Shown here in pieces: positions 6,331-11,257 of a stretch of DNA of 11,257 bases (its first letter is position 1; each line of letters opens with the position of its first letter). This DNA comes from Parafilimonas sp. (lineage in GTDB: Bacteria; Bacteroidota; Bacteroidia; Chitinophagales; Chitinophagaceae), in the NCBI GenBank assembly GCA_025927795.1, contig JAICKT010000126.1:1-11257 (forward strand). Reading direction: 5' to 3'. Below the pieces are notes generated by a model. The model did not search any database, had not been told where the DNA came from, and saw only the letters and a program-made list of their open reading frames with translations. The position numbers and the translations under genes were made by a program.

Positions 6331-6785
6331 AGCAATCAGTTTAATTGGTTAAATAATATAGAGAGAAAAATAATGTAGTTAGAAGTATAAATGCACAATA
6401 AATTTATGAAGGCGTTTGCCATAATTATCGCAGAAAACGTTTAAATCCTGTCCTGAAAAGGTCTCTGTTGATTTTTGTGTATTGTGTTTCAAATCTTGAT
6501 ATACTCATCACCATGAAGCTTAATATTTTTTTCTTCTGCCGGGCTAAATTTTTTTTCATTGTATCATATCGATACACTCGTTTGTTCAAAACCGAACATT
6601 CTTATTTCGGTTTTAGTCCGTTAACAAAAACTTGTCAAATGGCTTAGTCATTTATTAAAGCCAGTTACCCAATTTCTTCGCCGGTTATCATTGGTTTAAC
6701 ACTCCTTAACGCAAATGCTCACGGCATTTGGAATAAACAAGCAAAACAATATTTATTAACTCCATAACTGGAAAAAATTAAAAAA
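6331..6785. other. 455-base gene-free stretch with small hairpins
   Basis: No supported gene lies here. The stretch separates the minus-strand unknown gene and the plus-strand PepSY-like gene, so it should hold both promoters. It contains TGATTTTTGTGTAT at 6469-6482 (repeated from 3558), a 6-bp inverted repeat TGTATC/GATACA at 6560-6576, a 9-bp hairpin AAAACCGAA/TTCGGTTTT at 6588-6614, and a 7-bp hairpin CAAATGC/GCATTTG at 6712-6730, 55 bases before the next start codon. A 44-codon frame at 6513-6647 lacks convincing protein character. Confidence 0.6.
6588..6614. repeat. 9-bp hairpin in the gene-free stretch
   Basis: AAAACCGAA at 6588-6596 is the reverse complement of TTCGGTTTT at 6606-6614, with a 9-base loop. 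It could be an operator, an attenuator or the end of an untranslated RNA. It lies about 170 bases upstream of the PepSY-like gene. Confidence 0.45.
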
Positions 6786-7229
6786 ATGAAAAAAATAATT
6801 CTTGCAGCTTCATTATTAATTGCATTAAGCAGTGCAACTTTTGCGAAAGACAAAAATGTTAACCCTAACTTATTCAACGATCTTACATTAACGTTTAGAG
6901 AATCCACACAAGTAAGCTGGATAAATAAACCGCAGTACAAAGAAGCAATGTTCAAATTTCAAAATCAAACTGCCTGTGCTTTTTATACAAAAGACAATAA
7001 CGAATTAATTGGATTTGGAATTTTATATGAAAAAATAGCATTGCCCCAAGTTGTAACCGATGCAGTAAACAATAGTTACGCAGGCTGGGATTTTGTTGAT
7101 GCTATGTTGTATGTTGATACAGATGGAAACGTAAATTATTTTATGCAGGTTAAAAACAATGATAAGATTCGTGTGCTTCAGATAACGCCCGATGGTTATG
7201 TAAGTGTATATGCAAAAGTTGCTTCCTGA
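6786..7229 (+). CDS. Small secreted PepSY-like protein
   Basis: A 147-residue protein with a clear Sec signal peptide: MKK, a hydrophobic core IILAASLLIALSS, and a likely cleavage after ATFA at about residue 20. The mature part resembles the PepSY-like (putative beta-lactamase-inhibitor-like) periplasmic proteins abundant in Bacteroidota. It has the order typical of them: LTLTFRESTQVSWINK, a strand pair with ACAFYTKDNNELIGFGI, ALPQVVTDAVNNSYAGWDFVDA, then a C-terminal strand pair NVNYFMQVKNNDKIRVLQITPDGYVSVY. Family members are thought to be periplasmic and their role is largely unknown. The lysine-rich start at ATG 6786 follows an A-rich leader. It is a single-gene unit closed by a strong hairpin at 7258-7288. 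Confidence 0.75.
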   Translation: MKKIILAASLLIALSSATFAKDKNVNPNLFNDLTLTFRESTQVSWINKPQYKEAMFKFQNQTACAFYTKDNNELIGFGILYEKIALPQVVTDAVNNSYAGWDFVDAMLYVDTDGNVNYFMQVKNNDKIRVLQITPDGYVSVYAKVAS

Positions 7230-7257
7230 TTTCAGTTGAAGGCGAAGCGAATGGCAT

Positions 7258-7288
7258 GAGAGTAATGTGCAATGCGCATATTACTCTC
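7258..7288. terminator. Strong hairpin between convergent genes, probable bidirectional terminator
   Basis: GAGAGTAATGTGC at 7258-7270 pairs with GCATATTACTCTC at 7276-7288, a 13-bp stem with one G-T wobble and a 5-base loop. It starts 28 bases after the stop codon of the PepSY-like gene and is followed by TGCTTGTTTT. It lies 58 bases beyond the stop of the minus-strand gene at 7347, so it may serve both. Confidence 0.7.
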
Positions 7289-7346
7289 TGCTTGTTTTAA
7301 TGCTTTAATAATTTTACAGCATCAATGCCTCATTCCGTAAATTATT

Positions 7347-7829
7347 TTAAATGCCTGTTTTCAATTCGTCTATCTGCTTTACAAAATCATACTGAATATC
7401 CTCATGTAATGCAGACAGTGCAGCTTTAATTTTTTTGAGTTGCTGCATATACATATTGTTAAGCGCTTTATTCTTATGTATGCGAATGCCTGAATGTTTT
7501 AACATCAAGCAAAAATGTATCAACAATTCAACTTCTGTTTGTTTACTGCCAACATATTTAATGTGTTTATTAACAAGTCTTAAAATTTTGCGCAAGGTTT
7601 TTTTTGCCAGGTAAAGATTGGAAGTGTTTATATCTTTAAATTTTTCATTAATCATTTCCTTTACCTGTTCAGTATAACCTTCAATATTGTGCGCTTCAAA
7701 AAGTAAATAAGTAAGTAACTCTTTATTGTCTTTTTTAAATCTGGCTAAGCGCAGGCATGCATCAGTAATTTCTTTAGCCGTAAGATTTTGAAGTTCCTGT
7801 TTTATTTCAGCGAGGCTTGCTGTTTTCAT
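7347..7829 (-). CDS. Conserved Bacteroidota helical protein of unknown function
   Basis: A 160-residue, all-helical, Lys/Leu-rich cytoplasmic protein. I chose the ATG at 7827-7829, giving the start MKTASLAEIKQELQNL. A frame start 15 codons further upstream would add a hydrophobic stretch that does not fit the protein. It resembles a conserved hypothetical family I have seen in Bacteroidota, recognisable by ACLRLARFKKDNKELLTYLLFEA and by SLYLAKK-like residues before KILRLVNKHIKYVGSKQTEVELLIHFC. No function is known to me. The gene diverges from the ECF sigma factor gene across a 144-base intergenic region that contains a 12-bp inverted repeat, so it may share regulation with it. Confidence 0.78.
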   Translation of the reverse strand: MKTASLAEIKQELQNLTAKEITDACLRLARFKKDNKELLTYLLFEAHNIEGYTEQVKEMINEKFKDINTSNLYLAKKTLRKILRLVNKHIKYVGSKQTEVELLIHFCLMLKHSGIRIHKNKALNNMYMQQLKKIKAALSALHEDIQYDFVKQIDELKTGI

Positions 7830-7891
7830 TGCAATAAAAATAAACACAAAATAAGTAGTGATTGGTGCAGACAAAAACCATTAGAGAATCC

Positions 7892-7935
7892 TGTTACAAT
7901 AAATTTCTAAAAAAATTTTCATCTTTATTGTAACA
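7892..7935. promoter_or_regulatory. Perfect 12-bp inverted repeat in the divergent ECF promoter region
   Basis: TGTTACAATAAA at 7892-7903 is the exact reverse complement of TTTATTGTAACA at 7924-7935, separated by 20 AT-rich bases. Each arm contains TGTAAC on one strand, so the region presents a TGTAAC element in both directions. The right arm overlaps the predicted -35 element of the sigma factor gene. It could be a dimer-binding operator or a pair of opposed ECF -35 elements. Confidence 0.7.
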
Positions 7936-7954
7936 AATCATTTCCTCACACGAC
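7929..7954 (+). promoter_or_regulatory. Predicted ECF-type promoter of the sigma factor operon
   Basis: TGTAAC at 7929-7934 is followed after exactly 16 bases by CGAC at 7951-7954. An AAC-containing -35 and a CG-containing -10 at 16-17 bases spacing are typical of ECF-recognised promoters. The site lies 20 bases upstream of the sigma factor start. This suggests the sigma factor transcribes its own operon. The prediction is by eye. Confidence 0.5.
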
Positions 7955-7973
7955 TTATTCATATAAATCACAG

Positions 7974-8474
7974 GTGTTGCAAAAGCGGGAAGCGGAAAAG
8001 CAGTTTGAGAAACATATTAAGGAACATGAACTTTTGATTTATAAGATCTGCCGCATTTATGCTTATACTGATGCTGACCGGCAAGACCTGTTTCAGGAAA
8101 TTGTAATACAATTATGGAATGCTTTTCCAAAATTTAAAGGCGATTCTAAACTAAGCACATGGTTATACAGGGTGGCTATTAATACTGCGATAACAGGGCT
8201 GAGAAAGAGAAAAGATTTTATTGAAAGTTACGATCATGCAGCACTGCCTGCTAATATAAGCGACGAGAACAGCATACATCTTGAAGAACGGTTACTCGAA
8301 ATGTATAAAGCGATAGAACAATTAAATCAAATTGAAAAAGCGATTATAATGTTTTATCTCGAGGACAAAAGTTATGAAGAAATGGAAGAGATACTCGGAA
8401 TAAGCCAGGGCAATCTGCGTGTAAAAATGAATCGCATAAAAGAAAAATTACGTAACCTGACAAACAAACATTGA
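7974..8474 (+). CDS. ECF RNA polymerase sigma factor
   Basis: A 166-residue extracytoplasmic-function sigma-70 factor. The sigma-2 region spans about residues 10-78, with ADRQDLFQEIVIQLWNAFPKFKGDSKLSTWLYRVAINTA, the classic core-binding and -10 recognition segment. The sigma-4 region spans about 110-160, with YLEDKSYEEMEEILGISQGNLRVKMNRIKEKLR forming the helix-turn-helix for the -35. The length is normal for the family. The start is GTG 7974, with TTG 7977 as a minor alternative; no ATG is available upstream of sigma-2. The next gene, a 4-TM membrane protein, begins 2 bases after the stop codon, so the pair is translationally linked. The role is to redirect RNA polymerase in response to a signal held by the membrane partner. 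The regulon is unknown beyond the predicted self-promoter. Confidence 0.95.
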   Translation: MLQKREAEKQFEKHIKEHELLIYKICRIYAYTDADRQDLFQEIVIQLWNAFPKFKGDSKLSTWLYRVAINTAITGLRKRKDFIESYDHAALPANISDENSIHLEERLLEMYKAIEQLNQIEKAIIMFYLEDKSYEEMEEILGISQGNLRVKMNRIKEKLRNLTNKH

Positions 8475-8476
8475 TT

Positions 8477-9073
8477 ATGGAACTGGATGATTTAAAACAA
8501 ACGTGGAAACAATCTGAAACAAATAAAAATATAAACACGGACATTATGAACATGATTCAACACAAAACTTATGGACCTGTTGCAGCACTGAAAAAAGAAT
8601 TCAGAAAACAAATTATTGTAATGTGCCTCCTTCCACTGCTTTTAATTTTTACAAACCTGGATGATATTTCCAAACCACTTACAAGTATTTTGTTTTGGGC
8701 GTATGTACTGCTTTGCGCGGGCATTGTTGTGTTTGCTTATTTTAATTATCGCATAGCGAACCGCATGAGTGTGATGGATGAAAGTATAAAACCAAACCTG
8801 GAAAAACAGGTAAACACTTTGGAAACAAGAATTCAATGGAAGATAATTGGTTTACGAATTGCGCTTATTTTTCTTATCGTGTTAACTGAGATAGTTCCCT
8901 ATATTCAACATTACAGCATGCTGGATAAATGGCATTCACTTTCACCTTTTATACGCTTTAGCGCTTATGCAGCTTTGCTATTGTTTCAATATTTTGTAGG
9001 ACGAAAAGTTATCTATAGAAAATTTGGTTCACACTTGGTTTACTTAAAAGATTTGATCCGCGAAATGGATTGA
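8477..9073 (+). CDS. Four-helix membrane protein, putative anti-sigma partner
   Basis: A 198-residue protein beginning MELDDLKQTWKQSE, a start common to Bacteroidota proteins encoded next to ECF sigma factors. The N-terminal ~40 residues are charged and cytoplasmic and could bind sigma. Four hydrophobic segments follow at about 46-61, 69-91, 122-142 and 157-175, with a charged loop at 92-121 that includes ESIKPNLEKQVNTLE. ATG 8477 is preferred to the TTG at 8471, which overlaps the sigma stop codon. The 2-base gap makes cotranscription near certain. The sequence lacks the HxxxCxxC zinc motif of ZAS anti-sigmas. The anti-sigma role is inferred from position and layout only. Confidence 0.7.
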   Translation: MELDDLKQTWKQSETNKNINTDIMNMIQHKTYGPVAALKKEFRKQIIVMCLLPLLLIFTNLDDISKPLTSILFWAYVLLCAGIVVFAYFNYRIANRMSVMDESIKPNLEKQVNTLETRIQWKIIGLRIALIFLIVLTEIVPYIQHYSMLDKWHSLSPFIRFSAYAALLLFQYFVGRKVIYRKFGSHLVYLKDLIREMD

Positions 9074-9134
9074 TGTGTTGGATTGAAAATTTGAATCGTT
9101 CGCTTAGACAAGAAGATGACAGACAGAAATTAAT

Positions 9135-9153
9135 AATAGTTTTAAAAACTATT
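9135..9153. repeat. 19-base near-perfect palindrome after the sigma operon
   Basis: AATAGTTTT, a single A, then AAAACTATT form an inverted repeat centred on 9144. The arms are A/T-rich and the loop is one base, so a transcript would fold with a shorter stem. It may be part of the end of the sigma operon, whose stop codon is 62 bases upstream. No T-run of terminator type follows. Confidence 0.45.
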
Positions 9154-9240
9154 TCTACGCTTTGCTGCAGACAAAGTATAAGACAGGCGCAGATTATAGT
9201 GCTAAGCGGGCAAAGAAATTGAATTGAAGTACGGCATTAG

Positions 9241-9280
9241 TGTCAATATTATTTTGACATACTATAAGTTTTATATTTTA
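9241..9280 (+). promoter_or_regulatory. Possible promoter region of the histidine kinase gene
   Basis: TGTCAA at 9241-9246 and TTGACA at 9254-9259 form a 6-bp inverted repeat. A TTTG (9253-9256) and a TATATTTT (9272-9279) resemble the Bacteroidota -33 (TTTG) and -7 (TAnnTTTG) elements, though 15 bases apart is shorter than usual. The end is about 50 bases before the kinase start. The elements are tentative. Confidence 0.3.
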
Positions 9281-9330
9281 GTTGTAATTTAGTATTAATA
9301 TTCAATTTCCTATTTCTGCAAAATATTTAT

Positions 9331-10920
9331 ATGAAAGACCAATCCAATATTAAAGACTCCCCTTATTTTATTGGCGAAAATGAAGAAAGCTATCGTCTTC
9401 TGGTGGACAGTGTGAGAGACTATGCAATTTTCATGATAGATACCGAAGGGTACATTGTAACATGGAACAAAGGTGCTGAAAGAATAAAAGGATATACTTC
9501 AGACGAAGTTCTTGGAAAACACATCTCCATATTTTACACCAAAGATGAAATTGAAAAGAGAGCGCCAGAAAATAATTTAAAGAAAACGCTTAAAAAAGGT
9601 CGCTTTGAAACTGAAGGTTGGCGCGTACGCAAAGACGGCTCTTTGTTTTGGGCAGATGTCGTTTTTACTGCGCTTTTTAACCAACATGGCGAGCTGAGAG
9701 GTTTTGCAAAAGTTACACGTGATATTACAGAACAAAAAAAAATAAAAAATGAAATCTCTCATTTGAATGAAACACTTGAGAAACGTGTTGCTGAAAGAAC
9801 AGAAGAGTTGCAAAGAAGTGAAAAAAAATTTCACGACCTGTTTCAAAATAACCCTATGCCTATGTGGGTAATAGATTCAGCTTCATTAAAAATATTAGAT
9901 GTTAACGAAGCTGCCATCAGGCATTATGGATATAGCTGTAAAGAATTCTTGTCGATGACCTCGCTTGACATCAGACCAATAGACGAGAAAGAACGCTACC
10001 TGCAATTAAGCCGCACTTCAAAACCTGCCAGTTATTATACAGGGCTATGGAAACATTTAAAAAAAGATGGAACCATTATAACTGTTGAAGTAAGTGCAGA
10101 CGATATATCATTTGGAGGAAAACCAGCACGTATAATTCTTTCTAACGACGTAACCGAAAAAATAAATGCGGAAGAAAAACTATTATTATTAAATGAGGAA
10201 TTGGAAGATCGGGTAAGGCAACGAACACATCAGTTAGAAATGGCGAACAAAGAACTTGAAGCATTTTCTTATTCCGTTTCGCATGATTTACGTGCACCAT
10301 TACGGGCAGTAAATGGTTATGCTAAAATTTTGGAAGAAGACTATTTTAAAGTGTTTGATGACGAAGGTAAAAGGTTATTAAAAACAGTGCAGCATAATGC
10401 GAAAAAGATGGGTGTACTTATAGATGATTTACTTGCCTTTTCCAGGCTCGGTCGCAAAGAGGTGTACAAATCTTTGGTAAAAATGACTGACCTGGTTGAG
10501 AACGTAATTTCTGAGTTTAAAAAGGATTTATCAACTAATACTAAAATAAATTTGAGTGAATTGCACCCGGTATTAGCTGACTATTCATTAATGACGCAGG
10601 TGATGACGAATTTAATTTCTAATGCTATAAAATATTCTTCTAAAAAAGAAAAGCCGGTAATAAAAATTTCATCTGAAAAAAAAGGAAATGAAATTGTTTA
10701 CTCAGTAAGCGATAATGGAACCGGCTTTGATATGCAGTATGCACACAAATTGTTTGGCGTATTTCAACGGTTACATGGTGAAGATTTTGAAGGAACCGGT
10801 GTTGGTTTGGCAATAGTGCAGCGTATTATTATAAGACATGGCGGCAAAATATGGGTAGAAGCAGAGCCGGAAAAGGGAGCGACATTTTATTTTAGCTTGC
10901 CGAACATTGAGTTAAAATAA
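9331..10920 (+). CDS. Cytoplasmic PAS-PAS sensor histidine kinase
   Basis: A 529-residue hybrid-free histidine kinase without membrane segments. PAS domain 1 spans about 18-134 (DYAIFMIDTEGYIVTWNKGAERIKGY, with the PAC end VTRDITEQKK). A coiled-coil linker follows at 137-165, then PAS domain 2 at about 163-276 (PMPMWVIDSASLKILDVNEAAIRHYGY, ending SNDVTEKINAEE) and another linker rich in heptads. The HisKA domain has His318 in SHDLRAPLRAVNGY, the phytochrome-like H-box type. The ATPase domain shows the N-box NLISNAIKY (427-435), G1 DNGTGFD (461-467) and G2 GTGVGLAIV (488-496), so it should be active. The PAS domains may sense redox, light or a small ligand; no cofactor residue identifies which. 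The response regulator gene starts 6 bases after the stop, making an obvious two-component pair. Confidence 0.95.
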   Translation: MKDQSNIKDSPYFIGENEESYRLLVDSVRDYAIFMIDTEGYIVTWNKGAERIKGYTSDEVLGKHISIFYTKDEIEKRAPENNLKKTLKKGRFETEGWRVRKDGSLFWADVVFTALFNQHGELRGFAKVTRDITEQKKIKNEISHLNETLEKRVAERTEELQRSEKKFHDLFQNNPMPMWVIDSASLKILDVNEAAIRHYGYSCKEFLSMTSLDIRPIDEKERYLQLSRTSKPASYYTGLWKHLKKDGTIITVEVSADDISFGGKPARIILSNDVTEKINAEEKLLLLNEELEDRVRQRTHQLEMANKELEAFSYSVSHDLRAPLRAVNGYAKILEEDYFKVFDDEGKRLLKTVQHNAKKMGVLIDDLLAFSRLGRKEVYKSLVKMTDLVENVISEFKKDLSTNTKINLSELHPVLADYSLMTQVMTNLISNAIKYSSKKEKPVIKISSEKKGNEIVYSVSDNGTGFDMQYAHKLFGVFQRLHGEDFEGTGVGLAIVQRIIIRHGGKIWVEAEPEKGATFYFSLPNIELK

Positions 10921-10926
10921 ATCAAA

Positions 10927-11257
10927 ATGGAAAATACGGATGTTGAGATTTTATTAGTGGAAGACAATATGGATGATGCAGAATTAGCTATAAGAGCGCT
11001 TCGCAAAAGCAATATAGCTAACAATCTTATTCATCTCAAAGATGGCGCTGAAGCTTTGGATTTTTTGTTTGGAAAAGGAAATTATGCGAAAAGAAATATA
11101 AACAATAAGCCTAAAGTGGTTTTGTTAGATCTTAAAATGCCAAAAGTGGATGGTATAGAAGTATTAAGGCAAATAAAAGCAAATGAAGATACTAAAACAA
11201 TTCCTGTTGTAGTGCTTACTTCCTCAAAAGAAAATCCTGATGTAGAGCAAGCCTACC
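10927..11257 (+). CDS. Single-domain response regulator (Rcp1-like), 3' partial
   Basis: The visible 110 residues begin MENTDVEILLVEDNMDDAELAI and are cut by the window end. The receiver domain is clear: the acidic pocket is Glu12-Asp13, the phosphoacceptor is Asp68 in VVLLDLKMPKVDG, and the switch segment is PVVVLTSS. The first residues and the insertion NYAKRNINNKPK before the phosphoacceptor are typical of Rcp1-like regulators that pair with phytochrome-type or PAS kinases. Whether an output domain follows cannot be seen, but these proteins are normally receiver-only. It lies 6 bases after the histidine kinase stop and is probably its phosphotransfer partner. Confidence 0.92.
   Translation, partial: MENTDVEILLVEDNMDDAELAIRALRKSNIANNLIHLKDGAEALDFLFGKGNYAKRNINNKPKVVLLDLKMPKVDGIEVLRQIKANEDTKTIPVVVLTSSKENPDVEQAY

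Noticed and set aside
6513..6647. 44-codon open frame in the gap before the PepSY-like gene
   Set aside because: It is Phe/Tyr-rich from T-rich DNA, spans two hairpins and has no recognisable features.

Overview
The window looks like a chromosomal piece of a Bacteroidota genome, most likely from the Chitinophagaceae or a close relative. This rests on the AT-rich composition, ATG starts without clear Shine-Dalgarno sequences, and protein types common in that phylum: an ECF sigma factor with a multi-pass membrane partner, a small PepSY-like secreted protein, a GMC oxidoreductase with a Cys-rich middle, and a soluble PAS histidine kinase followed by an Rcp1-like response regulator. The lineage is inferred from these features, not from a database search.

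Left part (1-2049) is accessory in character. It opens with the 3' end of an unrecognised coiled-coil gene whose frame is open to base 1 and which is visibly more AT-rich than the rest. A 404-base stretch without a gene follows. It holds two imperfect direct copies of an ~82-base repeat, exactly 165 bases apart, with a 10-bp perfect hairpin between them. Next comes a REP-associated tyrosine transposase (RAYT, HUH/Y1 family) on the minus strand. It is bracketed by two inverted copies of a GTTGGTG/CACCAAC hairpin, which makes a self-contained REP-RAYT unit.

The middle part (2050-6330) is a run of single genes. It has an AlkZ-like (HTH_42) DNA glycosylase candidate with a QAQ motif, followed by a small very acidic protein of unknown function. 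Then come a DUF2255 protein, a GMC-family FAD oxidoreductase, and a convergent unknown gene. Fragments of the repeats from the left part recur in the intergenic gaps, notably at 4131-4156.

The right part (6331-11257) starts with a 455-base gene-free stretch containing small hairpins. It continues with a secreted PepSY-like protein and a conserved helical Bacteroidota protein, convergent across a strong hairpin. That helical gene diverges from an ECF sigma factor plus 4-TM protein operon. The divergent intergenic region carries a perfect 12-bp inverted repeat whose right arm contains a good ECF-type -35 (TGTAAC, 16 bp, CGAC), suggesting autoregulation. The window ends with a PAS-PAS histidine kinase and, 6 bases later, the start of its response regulator, cut by the window edge.

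No CRISPR array, rRNA or tRNA was recognised, and no clearly new multi-gene system. The features most worth following are the REP-RAYT unit, the dispersed repeat family around it, and the palindromic ECF promoter region.
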